From contig OY754979.1 in the NCBI GenBank assembly GCA_963576475.1, positions 31,856,278 through 31,920,277 of the forward strand: a stretch of 64,000 nt of DNA, in the 5' to 3' direction. A program made the position numbers and the translations under genes. The notes beneath the pieces were generated by a model that had not been told where the DNA came from, did not search any database, and was given only the letters and a program-made list of their open reading frames with translations. This document shows positions 53,656-63,950 of the stretch, piece after piece. Numbering within the stretch: position 1 is the first letter of the stretch; every line of letters begins with the position of its first letter. Source of the stretch: Molanna angustata (taxonomy: Eukaryota > Arthropoda > Insecta > Trichoptera > Molannidae).

Positions 53656-54568
53656 AATAATTTTCCTATAGGAAATCAGTATATTGTTGATTTGTAAGTA
53701 AATAGTATTAGGTAGGTACCTACCTACAACAATGTTCTAAATAAATTCGATTCATATCAAATTTTATTTGAATATCAGAATCTTTCCGTAACCATAGTAA
53801 CCATCGAACATATAAAATATTACTATCAAATGGGCTCGATACATTTTTTTGGATATGTAGGTAGGTACCTACATACATTGGTTTGTTCGAAGCCACAAAA
53901 ACGAAAATTGTCCAAAATATCAAATATTACATACAAATTATGCAATTTTATTATGCCTATATCTTTACTAATAATTAACAGACTTTTACAATATATGTCT
54001 TAAAACTTGCTGTAATGTCTTGTGTTTCATTTTATTATTTCATAATCACATTTATTTCAAAGGTATATTATTTTAAAGAACATATTCATTCGGTAGGAAA
54101 ATTAAATATCGTATGAAAAGATATTAAAATGGCGGGGTTATATGTACATTTGTACAAAACGCTTACTTTAAAAATAAGTTAAACATTATAATTATACAAA
54201 ATATTCACCATGTTTTTCACTTAAACGCTAAGTTATACTTGAAAATATATTTTCTTCGTGTAAATACGTACTTCTAACTTTTAAACTAACAGATATTTGC
54301 GTGCAAAATGTACACTTTTTTGACAGATATGACTTGGAAAATTTTGTATGAAAAAAATAATTATTGAAATATTTTTAAAATTCAGCATTTTTATCGCATT
54401 ATTTTTAGCGTGACACTGCATCAGGTATACTGGTACACGTTCGCACATAAATTAGATTTTTAGATGCTCTTGGTTTTTCAGAAGGCGTGAGACAAACACA
54501 CACACACACACACACATACACACACACATACACTAACATTTTGATTGCTTTATTACTTTAGATATAAA
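53656..54568. other. AT-rich sequence with TAGGTACCTAC motifs and (CA)n
   Basis: TAGGTAGGTACCTACCTAC at 53710 and again near 53860. (CA)n at 54495-54533. No gene. Confidence 0.4.
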
Positions 54569-54648
54569 ACATGTTGGTAAGTCAGGATTGGATAGTATGG
54601 AGGTCAGTCTGTTTTTCCTACCCAGAATATGAAAACAGCATGATGGTA

Positions 54649-56206
54649 TAATAATAATAATAAATTTGGATGATTTTTATAGCGCCGTTTTTGTGATAAC
54701 CTCACCTCAAGGGCGCTTTGAATATATCACAGGTTTTTGTAAGACTCACGGAAGAAGTGAGTTTTTAGGTGTTTCCTGAATAGTGCTAAGTTGTCGATTT
54801 TCCTAAGTTCAGGTGGTAGTTTATTCCACGAGGCTGGTCCAGCCACAGCAAAAGCACGATCACCGAAGGATGAAGTGTTGACTCTATTTATTTCAGTCAA
54901 CTTGCCAATCACGGATGCGGTGGCTGACCGAAGTGTTTGTTGTCGCTCGTTTGCGGTGAGAGGGATGCAGAAGTCTGAAAGATACGTGGGAGCCATGCCA
55001 TGGATCGCTTTGAAAGTCAGCAAACATAATTTGTACTTGATTCTCTCTGGCACTTTTAGCCAGTGAAGATTTCGTAGATGGTGGGATATGTGTGAGAATT
55101 TCGCGGCTCCGGTGATTAGCCTAGCAGCAGCGTTGAAGACGGATTGAAGTTTGTTTAGCTCCAGCTTTGGGAGGTTTGCGTAGATACCATTGCAGTAGTC
55201 CAGGCGGGAAATAACGAATGCGTTTACTAGAGATTTCGTTGCTTCCGTAGGTATATTTCGTCTGATAGATTTTATTCGTCGTAAGTGGTAGAAAGCTGAG
55301 GATGTTGTGCTGTTTATTTGTTTTTTGAGACTTAGACTGGAGTCAATATGTACTCCCAGAAGTTTAACGGCGGACTTAGGAATAATGTTGGTGTCTGCGA
55401 CATAGACAGAGGTGTTGTCTATGTAATGCCGCCGGCGGTGTGTGACCGTCCAGAGAAATTCGGTCTTAGTTGGATTTAGTTTTAGTTTATTTGAAGACAT
55501 CCACCGCTCCACATCTCTTCGATGCACAGACAAATTTTGTCTTTTAATGAATGTCCTTTGTGTAAAGTGTGAAAGTAACGGGCCAAGCACAGAACCCTGG
55601 GGAACTCCTGTCGTCACTTTTTTGGGGGAAAGACTGTTCTTTATTTATTATTATGGTTTGAGAACGGTTATGTAAATAAGATTGCAGCCACGAGTGGGCT
55701 GTTCCGTGAACGCCATAGGATATGTTCAGTCTGTTTAAGAGAAATTGATGGTCGACTGTGTCAAAAGCCGCGCTTATATCCAGAAATGAAAGAAGAACTA
55801 GTTTGCCTGTTTCTATTGCAAGGATTATATATGAAAGTAATCGAAGGAGACCCGTTTCTGTGGAGTGATACTTTCTGTATGCTGATAGGTGGGTAGCGAA
55901 CATGTTTTGTGATTCAATGAAATAGTTAATACGTGAAGCGACGATTTTCTCTAGTAGTTTCGACAAGAAAGATAGGTTAGATACTGGTCTGTAGTTGTTC
56001 AAATCACAAGGGTCCAGAGATGGCTTTTTCAGTATGGGAGTGACTAAGGCCTTCTTGAAGAGGTTTGGTACTACGCCTGAATTCAAGGAGATGTTAAACA
56101 ACATGGATTTAAAAGGAAACAGTTCGTGAGAGCACTTTTTGAGGAGCCATGTCGGAATGGGGTCGAGAGAGCAGTTTTTGGCTATTGAGTTTTTAATTTT
56201 TGGTAT
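54649..56206 (-). pseudogene. CR1-group LINE, RT ORF with deletion of the YADD region
   Basis: The minus strand begins at 56206, inside the ORF: NCSLDPIPTWLLKKCSHELF, LVTPILKKPSLDPCDLNNYR, PVSNLSFLSKLLEKIVASRI (RT motif 1 region), LLSFLDISAAFDTVDHQFLL (motif A, catalytic D), then after a frameshift TTGVPQGSVLGPLL (motif B). The text jumps from LSVH to RRDVERWMSSNKLKLNPTKT. The block that should hold YADD (motif C) is deleted, so the RT is dead. The rest of the ORF is open to FRESYKNL at 54727. A (TTA)n microsatellite ends the element at 54649. 5' truncated; no endonuclease domain. Confidence 0.88.
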
Positions 56207-56710
56207 GTATGTATGTTTGGAAATTAAGTATCAAATTATGGAGTCTTCTTAGATATTGTGTATAGGTGATTGTCATACAAATTGTATGAAGTGATGTCGT
56301 CACTAAATTTGTATGCAGGGTCTATATTTTTCACGGATTCTCCAACTTTGAAGTCAAAAAACACCAACTTAGAGGCTTCGTAGCATATAATGTTCCATAT
56401 CCGGATTTACTCAGAATATTTTCAGCGTTCGAGCTTTTATGGTTTCTGAGATATGTGGAAAAATAGAGTAAAAATACTAAAGTTGATAACCCCTGACTGA
56501 ATCAAAAATTCAAAATTGTGAGAACAAAAGTTTTGTAGGCCTATTACTGTTTATATATTCTAAAATTTTGAACTCTGTAAATTGAGCGGATCAAAAGTTA
56601 TAAGGGGGTACGGACAGACACACAAAACTCACATAAAATGTTCTACTCCAAATTCTGAGTAAATCCATGTGTATGCTGCGAAGCCTCTAAGTTGGTGTTT
56701 TTAGCTCTAA

Positions 56711-59248
56711 GTTGGTTGGCCATTCGGGGGTGTGGCCATTCTTTGGCGTAAATCGCTTCGAGCTGTCACCATTGAAAGTGATACACCGCGCATTTCAGCA
56801 ATACGAATATCATTGAACACGGGAAATATTATTTTAATATGTGTTTACATGCCAATATGTAACAGTGATAATCTACCAGAATTCCTTACATGCCTATCTA
56901 AAATACACACGATCATTGAAGAGCAAGACTCTCCTAACAGTATTATTTTAGGAGATTTCAATGCGGATCCGGGTACACTCTTCGGAAGGGAATTGATTTC
57001 GTTTTGTGCGGAATTTAACTTAATTTGTGCTGATATGGCTATGCTTCCCAGTGACACATACACATATATAAGTGATGCTCATAATACGACTAAATGGCTC
57101 GATCATTGCTTGGTCACTCAGCCGGTTCATAATATGTTGGAAAATAAAGACTTGCAAGTAGACTACACAATCAATTGGACTGACCATCTTCCAATAAAAA
57201 TAAATCTCCGAACCTCGGGTCTACCAAAAATAGTGACTGGTTCTCCTTTGACAGTCGACCCCGGCAGATGGAAGCCGCGCAACAAACAAGAAATTCAAGC
57301 TTATTTCATGGCTGCTGCTTTCTCATTGAGTAAAATACCACTACTCGAAGACATGAAATCAGATGACAGCATTCTGAACATCGACATCACATACAGCAAA
57401 ATAATAGAAACACTCCGTAGCTCCGCGATTAATGCCTTTCGTGGTGGGGGTCCACGTCCTATTGCTGGCAAAGTGGTTCCAGGATGGAGTGATCTTGTGT
57501 CGCGTCATTATATCGCCTCAAGAAATGCACACTTGGAGTGGCTGCGACATGGTAAACCAAGACAGGGTTTACTTGCTGAACAGAGATCACGATTAAGGAA
57601 AATATTCAAAAGAGAATTAAAAAAGTGTCAACGAGCAGCAGATCAAATCAAAATGGATCACATTGCCAGTGCATTCCGGGAAAAGAACTTTGTGGCATTC
57701 TGGAAGAGGACAAACGCTAGTATGAAAACTCAAAGCACTACTCCAAGCCACGTCGACGGTGTGACATGCAAGAAAGGGATCGCCGAAGTATTCAGAAAAA
57801 ATCTCTCAGGAGAAGGAAGCCTGCGAATGCACAATCCTGAATGTATATCCAACATTCCAGATATGTCAGTTAAAGTGACGACCGACATAGTTCAGACTGT
57901 GATAAATGATATGGCAGGCGGTAAGTCTCCCGGACATGATGGCCTTTCGATCGAGCATATTAAGAATGCGGGGCATTACCTTATAGAGCTACTATCGTCA
58001 CTCTTCACAGCAATGCTAGCGCTGGGTCACCTACCCGCAGAGCTGACAAAAACGGTCATAGTCCCCATAGTGAAAAATAAACAGTTGGACCCTTCTTCAT
58101 CTGTAAATTATAGACCCATATCTCTGGCTACTATTATAGCCAGAATATTTGAAAAAGTAATTCATGTCTATATACAAGGCAAACTTGTAACCCAAGATAA
58201 TCAAATGGGGTTTAAGTCTGGATGTTCCACAGATACCGCAATCTTCAGCGTCAAGCAGACCATCGAATATTATAAGAATAGAAGAACGACCGTCTATGCC
58301 TGTTTTCTGGACCTGAGTAAGGCATTTGATAGAGTGGTGCATAGTACCCTTTGGTTAAAGCTGCATGCCAGAGGAGTTCCTGCCCCTTTCATCAGAATTC
58401 TGGAAACCTGGTACAGACAACAAGATAACGTGGTGAAATGGAATGGAGAAAGCTCCGAGCCATTCGCGCTGACTAGCGGCGTGAGACAGGGAGGATCTAT
58501 GTCTCCAGTTCTTTTTAATGTATATATGGATAAGTTGAGTGAGACCCTGCTTAGTTGTCAAGTTGGCTGTCGGATGGCCGGAATCTGTGTCAACCACGTA
58601 AGTTACGCGGACGACATGGTGTTGCTGGCCCCCTCCATCAAAGCTTTGCGTAAATTGCTGAAGATTTGCGAAGACTATGCAGGTAAGCATAATCTTTTAT
58701 ACAATGCCAAGAAATCAGCGCTCATGATTTTTCGCGGGGACTCACCTCCTGACAATGTCCTCCCAGTAACATTGAACGGTCAAATTTTAGAGGCCAGTAG
58801 TAGCATCAAATATCTTGGGCATGTTATGTGTGACGACTTAAATGATAATAAAGACATTGAAAGGCAGAGGAGGGCCACTAGTGTAAGGTCTAATATGCTT
58901 GCCAGGAAGTTCACTAGATGCAGTGACAATGTAAAGAAATATCTATTTATCACATACTGTACTAATCTGTATACAAGTGAGCTGTGGTGTAGACACACAT
59001 GTCAGTCCTATAATTCTATGAGAGTACAATATAATAATGCCTTTCGGATAATGTTCGGGTTACCCAGATTCAGCAGTGCATCTCAAATGTTTGTAGAGCG
59101 CGGGGTCCATGACTTTGCCACTCTCCAAAGACGCAAGATAGCTGCTGCAAGAATGAGGATGTGGAGATCTAGCAATTCTATTGTTCGAGAGGCTAGTATG
59201 TGGCTTGATTCTCCAATTCACAGAAGATGGGCATCAATTTTGCAGTGA
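56711..59248 (+). CDS. LINE endonuclease/reverse transcriptase ORF, 5'-truncated but otherwise open
   Basis: Open from V-G-W-P-F-G-G-V-A-I-L (56711) to the stop at 59246-59248 with no frameshift, 838 codons counted from GTG at 56732. APE-type endonuclease motifs are GDFNAD (residues 74-79), LDH (123-125) and TDHLP (150-154); its N-terminal catalytic motifs are missing. RT motifs: NYRPISLATIIARIFEKVIH, FLDLSKAFDRV (D527), SGVRQGGSMSPVLFNVYMDK, YADD (625-628), then KYLGHV. The C-terminus reads RVQYNNAFRIMFGLPRF. Motif order and style place it in the CR1/Jockey supergroup; the exact clade is not certain. It starts in mid-domain next to a copied CTCTAAGTTGGT, the edge of a Helitron-like element, so it is a 5'-truncated insertion and cannot retrotranspose by itself. 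Lack of decay suggests it is young. Confidence 0.88.
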   Translation, partial: VGWPFGGVAILWRKSLRAVTIESDTPRISAIRISLNTGNIILICVYMPICNSDNLPEFLTCLSKIHTIIEEQDSPNSIILGDFNADPGTLFGRELISFCAEFNLICADMAMLPSDTYTYISDAHNTTKWLDHCLVTQPVHNMLENKDLQVDYTINWTDHLPIKINLRTSGLPKIVTGSPLTVDPGRWKPRNKQEIQAYFMAAAFSLSKIPLLEDMKSDDSILNIDITYSKIIETLRSSAINAFRGGGPRPIAGKVVPGWSDLVSRHYIASRNAHLEWLRHGKPRQGLLAEQRSRLRKIFKRELKKCQRAADQIKMDHIASAFREKNFVAFWKRTNASMKTQSTTPSHVDGVTCKKGIAEVFRKNLSGEGSLRMHNPECISNIPDMSVKVTTDIVQTVINDMAGGKSPGHDGLSIEHIKNAGHYLIELLSSLFTAMLALGHLPAELTKTVIVPIVKNKQLDPSSSVNYRPISLATIIARIFEKVIHVYIQGKLVTQDNQMGFKSGCSTDTAIFSVKQTIEYYKNRRTTVYACFLDLSKAFDRVVHSTLWLKLHARGVPAPFIRILETWYRQQDNVVKWNGESSEPFALTSGVRQGGSMSPVLFNVYMDKLSETLLSCQVGCRMAGICVNHVSYADDMVLLAPSIKALRKLLKICEDYAGKHNLLYNAKKSALMIFRGDSPPDNVLPVTLNGQILEASSSIKYLGHVMCDDLNDNKDIERQRRATSVRSNMLARKFTRCSDNVKKYLFITYCTNLYTSELWCRHTCQSYNSMRVQYNNAFRIMFGLPRFSSASQMFVERGVHDFATLQRRKIAAARMRMWRSSNSIVREASMWLDSPIHRRWASILQ

Positions 59249-59506
59249 CTGAAGTGATTTCAATGGATGTTTTTTTTTTTTTATTTTTTTTTTTTTATAC
59301 GGTGATATTGTTTTTGCTTCCGGTTATATTATTTAATGTTTGTGTTAATATATATTGATATGTACTTATACCTTATTATTATTATTACTATTTTTTTTTT
59401 TTTTTTATTATTTTTAAATGTTGTATATATTATATGGTTTGTGTTGCATTGCACCCCCCTGCTCACGAACTGAAATAAAATTAAATTTATTTATTTATTT
59501 ATTTTA
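59249..59506 (+). mobile_element. 3' UTR of the EN/RT LINE
   Basis: T-rich UTR, GCATTGCACCCCCCTGCTC, ACTGAAATAAAATTAAATTT and the terminal (ATTT)n repeat, after which the Helitron-like host sequence resumes. Confidence 0.75.
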
Positions 59507-59629
59507 GCATGCAAAAATTCCACTACGCCATATAAAATGTTCCTAGTATTCCTTATTCGCGGGTCTTGGCATAATACTTTGTTGATATGTTAAGAGAACA
59601 AAGTTCTCTTGAACAAATCGACAGTTGGA

Positions 59630-59760
59630 TAATGCTTCCATCGCACCCAAGTGTCCCACACCCATGTGTCCCGCATCCGAGTGTCCATCGCCCCCAAGTG
59701 TCCGTCGCACCCAAGTTGTACATCGCACCCATGTGGCCGCAGCCAAATGTCTCTTTCCGT
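59630..59760. repeat. GC-rich short tandem repeat
   Basis: CATCGCACCCAAGTGTCC-like units of 15-18 bp (CGCATCCGAGTGTCC, ATCGCCCCCAAGTGTCC, GTCGCACCCAAGTTGTA), about seven, beginning at the 5' end of the Helitron-like element. Much higher GC than the window. Confidence 0.75.
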
Positions 59761-60530
59761 ACAATAAATACCTAATTGAACACAAATACTTGTGTACTTA
59801 TTATGGGATCATATTAAACAAAATAATTATTATAACATGTTTGAACGTGTATGAAACCTATATATTATTATGTACCTATGTTTAGGTGGAATATGGTTCT
59901 GGAATGTTCTCAGTGAACAATTAATATCCTTCATAGTATTATCAAAACAAAATTTAATAAACATGAATTATTAGAAAGGTACCTACTTATTACCTCCCTA
60001 AATATTACAAATATTACCCTTATATTATATACCTACGTATATTACCAATTTAATTAAAATATTACACTTTTATAATATACAAAGGTAATTTTATCAAAAC
60101 AAATGCCTTATGAACAGGACCGGATATACGATTATGTATTTAACAAATTTAAATCCCATCACTGATTTAGGTTCGAAGAAGGTTGATTTCTTTTCATAGG
60201 ATGATCGTTTGGGCTGATTGGGCCCTTATCGACTTATTCAGTTCAGTTGATTCAAGCCTTAAACTAAAAAAAAAGAGAAAACCTGTTTTGGGGGTGTATT
60301 TTTTTAGATTATTTATCAGAAGGATAATATTATATGTGAATGGTAAAAAGATTTATTATTTAGACATCTACCACCTAACATAATATTTCAAAAGTCAGAT
60401 CAATATTTGAGATACAATTTACCATGGTGAAGGATTTCAACTAAAATATTTACTAACATGATCAACTTTAGTATATTCTAAATTAATATTAATATATTAA
60501 AAGTCAGCTGTTAATGATGATATGGGTCAG
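59761..60530. other. AT-rich; 60290-60520 resembles 26460-26740
   Basis: ACATCTACCACCTAA and flanks are shared with the earlier region. No gene was seen. Confidence 0.35.
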
Positions 60531-60534
60531 AATA

Positions 60535-60720
60535 AATAAACTAGGATAAACGCGACACTGTATTCAATGAGACGGTCGACGCATGAATGCCGCTTTGTAC
60601 GGACGGCGCGGCGATGGGCTGTATGTAATTTGTCAATCAATATTCGGGAACTGTCGAGGATATACATACAAATTGCAGCTTAACATTTAGGAGCGCAGCT
60701 ATACTGCGTTATGAGTCAGA
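60535..60720 (+). repeat. Dispersed repeat shared with 30400-30560
   Basis: GATAAACGCGACACTG, GACGCATGAATGCCGC, GGCGCGGCGATGGGC and AGGAGCGCAGCTATACTG in order. Just after it, GTCCAACTAACAGAGCCACC is an inverse tRNA A-box-like string. Confidence 0.5.
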
Positions 60721-60770
60721 TGTCCAACTAACAGAGCCACCTGTGTTATTCAAAATATTATAGGAAGCGA

Positions 60771-60874
60771 TTGAATATTACAAATAAAGTCAGATGGGTC
60801 GATGGCAGAGCGGTTTAACAAAGATATTTTTTTTAAATTCATTTAAAAAAAAGTGGTTGAATATTACAAATAAA
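60771..60874 (+). mobile_element. SINE family 1 microcopy with 18-bp target duplication
   Basis: TTGAATATTACAAATAAA at 60771-60788 is repeated at 60857-60874. The 68-bp insert has the SINE head ATGGGTCGATGGCAGAGCGG joined directly to a tail AACAAAGATATTTT plus A-rich end. The anticodon arm, B box and body are deleted. Confidence 0.8.
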
Positions 60875-60883
60875 TATGGCTTT

Positions 60884-60955
60884 GTGCCGGCTTTCTGGGT
60901 TCAATTTCTACCAGAGGAGGAACTTTTTTTTAAATATTTCTCATGCAAGTAATAC
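60884..60955 (+). mobile_element. SINE family 3 fragment
   Basis: TTCTGGGTTCAATTTCTACC + AGAGGAGGAACTTTT and TATTTCTCATGCAAGTAATA match the B-box region and body of the 19907 copy. Confidence 0.5.
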
Positions 60956-61119
60956 TATCCTGGTATTGATTATCTAGTATTTTAAAAATTTCTTGAGTGA
61001 TTTTCAAAAAATGCTGTAAACATATTTTTTATAATTTTCTATGGGGAATCAATGCTCAATTTTAAAATTGTGAAACGCTTATTTACTAAAGAAATGCTGA
61101 AAATATTTATGGTATTTTT

Positions 61120-61312
61120 TTTTTGAATTATAAATTTGCTATAAACCACTTGTTTATTGAGTCACTTCGCGACATGTTTCGGAAGCGCTGTCCTTCCATC
61201 GACCGGCGTGTCGAGTCTCGACACGCCGGTTGATGGAAGGACAGCGCTTCCGAAACATGTCGCGAAGTGAGTCAATAAACAAGTGGTTTATAGCAAATTT
61301 ATAATTCAAAAA
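61120..61312. repeat. 193-bp near-perfect palindrome (96-nt arms)
   Basis: Centre at 61216 (one-base loop). Arms match at 94 of 96 positions by my alignment and have no indels. Each arm carries GATGGAAGGACAGCGCTTCC + GAAACATGTCGCGAAG and AATAAACAAGTGGTTTATAG. The GGAAG/CTTCC stem, GAAAC and the GTC triplet are hammerhead-like, but the CTGANGA box is mutated and stem I does not pair. It could be a head-to-head pair of Penelope-like element ends. Confidence 0.8.
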
Positions 61313-61365
61313 TGGTTTATATTAACTACCACAAAATATCCGCCGAATCATTAAATGATTATGGT

Positions 61366-61422
61366 ATTTTAATTAGAAACACATTTTTAAATATATTTTT
61401 TTAAAAATGTGTTTCTAATTAA
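61366..61422. repeat. 22-bp-arm hairpin
   Basis: TTAATTAGAAACACATTTTT and its inverse AAAAATGTGTTTCTAATTAA surround an AT-rich loop. Confidence 0.7.
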
Positions 61423-61800
61423 AAAAAATTGTTTTCAAAATGCAATGTCAGCGTTTATAAACCCTCATAAAATCATAGCTTGAAAATGTTATCATGCCTT
61501 TAAGAAATACACAAAATAGTTACATACATAAACATTTTTTATGAAAGAGAACACTTTTGATTTTTTCAGTTAAAATTTGTATATTTGCAAATGTATAAGA
61601 GCATATGATTATTTTTCATGTTGTTGTTTCCAATTTTTTTCAATATTCTAGTTTTTTTAGAGTTCATGTGTATATTTATCTTTCAATTAATTATTTTTTT
61701 GCTTGTTTTATTATAGGTTTTATATTTACTAAGTGATTTACTGTATTTTTTATGTTATATGTTGTTGTTTTCAATAAGTGTATTGTTATTTAAGTAAGTA
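61423..61800. other. AT-rich sequence, nothing recognised
   Basis: No coding signal. Confidence 0.35.
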
Positions 61801-61802
61801 GT

Positions 61803-62170
61803 ACTTATCTTCTTCTTCTTCTTTGCTCTTTTCCCGTCTTAGTCGGGGTCGACTCTCCTGGTGTGTAATCACCATCGTCAAGGTATCGATGCTGTCCCCC
61901 TGAAGTTCATTTTTAATGCTAGACCACCGAGTTGCCGGCGGACGACCCCTTCACCGCCGAATAGTTGGTATGTCAAGGACACGCCTTTCTCCATGGTCAA
62001 GGATATTTCTTTGGTTAGTTAGTCCGCTATTGGTGCCATTTTAAAACTTCCTCGAATATTAGGTGTTTCTGATTTAATCACTTCTTGTAACACCGCCAGC
62101 CATTTTGGCGATTTATTTAAGAAGTATGGAAATGGCAATTTGTACCCTAAATACATTATGTAAATAAATA
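61803..62170 (-). pseudogene. LINE tail (RTE-type), decayed
   Basis: The minus strand has RRGRPPATRWSSIKNELQGD + SIDTLTMVITHQESRPRLRR and ends in an (GAA)n run. RGRP..RW is the RTE tail signature. Several stops. The flank to 62170 ends (AAAT)n. Confidence 0.5.
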
Positions 62171-62429
62171 AATATAACTTAGTATGTTGTGAGCTGAGTG
62201 CTAAATATCCTAATTACGTCCCTGTACATAAGGTAAATTATATATATATATATTGAAGAAATTATTAGAATAATACAATAGGTAACTTGATACTTAAATA
62301 AAGCACGAATTTATTCGTATTATTCGTTGTTATTATTTTAAGCATACATATACATATATTAAAGTTTATTTCGTTAAAACATTATAGCGATAGAAATACG
62401 CCACCCCTTTGAAATTGTAATCGTATACA
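62171..62429. other. AT-rich sequence, nothing recognised
   Basis: (TA)n patch at 62240-62255. Confidence 0.3.
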
Positions 62430-62598
62430 TGGGTGGTGGCAGCATGCTGGGTTAGTAATCCAATGGTTACGAGTTCGAATCCTGCCACGACCGATTTCGT
62501 TCACCTATAGCACAAGCATTTATGCTTAGTTTAGGGAATGTATGAAGATGGACATTTATTTGTTACAAGGAAATATTCATTTTTTATTAAAAAAATAT
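62430..62598 (+). mobile_element. tRNA-derived SINE family 1, copy f (A box deleted)
   Basis: TGGGTGGTGGCAGCATGCTG + GGTTAGTAATCC lacks about ten bases (GAGCGGTTAG) of the A box. B box GAGTTCGAATCCTGCC and body ATAGCACAAGCATTTATGCT are intact. Tail CAAGGAAATATTCATTTTTT. Confidence 0.85.
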
Positions 62599-62774
62599 AT
62601 ATCATAGCATAACGTCAAGTGATTTTCCTATTTAAGGTAGGTAGAGAGCAATAACAGTAGCATAGTAGGTAGGCTATCTATCATGATAAGTATACATTTC
62701 TCGCTTCATTCACTTCCATGCATCGTCCCATACACGCCTTTCCACTATTCTTATGTCTAACATAACAGTTTTCA

Positions 62775-63950
62775 TCCTGTTCGGGTTTCGCAGATGACAT
62801 GAAAATTTATCTAGCAATTAAAAATATAAATGACTGTTATAAATTACAAAACGATCTTAACAACCTATCCTTGTACTGTAATATAAACAAATTAGATATC
62901 AACGTATCGAAATGTGCTTTATTATGTATAACGCGTAAAAGAAATTCTATAGCATACCCATACTCTATTAATAACTCCATGCTGAAGAAAGTTGACCACA
63001 TAAGAGATCTGGGAATAATAATAGATGACAAATTAACATATGAACAACACATACAAACCATCACAAATAAAGCCTATCAAATGCTCGGTTTCGTTATCCG
63101 TAGCTGTAAACAATTCAAAAACATTAATACACTAAAAACACTATACTTTACATACATTCGTCCTCACCTGGAATTCTGTACGCCAATATGGAACCCTCAT
63201 TACAAAGTCTACATTAATCAAATAGAAAATATTCAAAAAACCTTTTTGAAACACTTGGAGAGGCGCCTTTATGTTGAACACACTAATTATAATACTTCTA
63301 CCAGAAACTTCAATATGACTACATTACAAAACAGGAGACTTTATTTTGACCAAATATCACTTTACAAAATTTGCAATAACTTGATTGACTCGCCGGACAT
63401 ACTCAATAATATATCACTCACTCCATATACCAAATAGACATACCCGCTCACATAATTTATTTCACTTACCAGTATGCCACACTAATTACATACATATACT
63501 TTGCACCTTTGTTTAGAATTCAGCGAGATTACAATACATACACATTTCAAACACACGGACATTTTTCACGACACATTACTGCATTATCAAAAACAGATAA
63601 AGATGTTCTTAAACCCTAACATACAATCCAACAATCACCTCCTCAATCACTAATGATCCCTCCTTGTCATCCTAAAACATATTATGTACCTACTTGTTTT
63701 TTTCTTATATTATTGTACTTTTATATTATTATTATTTTTTATGTATCTTTTCTCTCTCTTTTTTTTTAAATTGATGTTACTTGTTGTATAATTTTTTTTT
63801 CATAACTAAGTATGTAACCAAACATTAGACATTCACAAATGTAAATAGAAGAAAGCATTTTTGGCTATGTTAACATTTAAAAACTGAATTGTAAATTATA
63901 TAATTAACAGCTGTAGCTTTCTGAGAGTAAATAAATAAATAAATAAATAC
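62775..63950 (+). pseudogene. Jockey-clade LINE, 3' part of RT ORF
   Basis: Starts GFADDMKIYLAIKN, that is, right at the catalytic F-A-D-D box, then LDINVSKCALLCITRKRNSI, DLGIIIDDKLTYEQHIQTIT, MLGFVIRSCKQFKNINTLKT, YIRPHLEFCTPIWNPHYKVY and QIENIQKTFLKHLERR. These are the conserved post-catalytic blocks of Jockey ORFs. 221 codons to the stop at 63437 with no internal stop. 5' truncation removed the endonuclease and motifs 1-B of the RT. The 3' UTR ends (TAAA)n at 63930-63950. Inactive. Confidence 0.88.

Larger units (their letters stand above)
54569..59629 (-). mobile_element. Helitron-like element copy 3, split by two LINEs
   Basis: Three pieces: 54569-54648 (ATGGAGGTCAGTCTG...), 56207-56710 and 59507-59629 (ending AATCGACAGTTGGA). 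Together they follow copy 2 in order, apart from an inverted duplication of about 100 bp at 56308-56413, which faces the normal copy of that segment at 56640-56705. The first gap holds a CR1-group LINE, the second a LINE with an intact EN/RT ORF. Confidence 0.65.

Noticed and set aside
56845..57063. Minus-strand ORF inside the LINE
   Set aside because: Shadow of the plus-strand EN/RT ORF.
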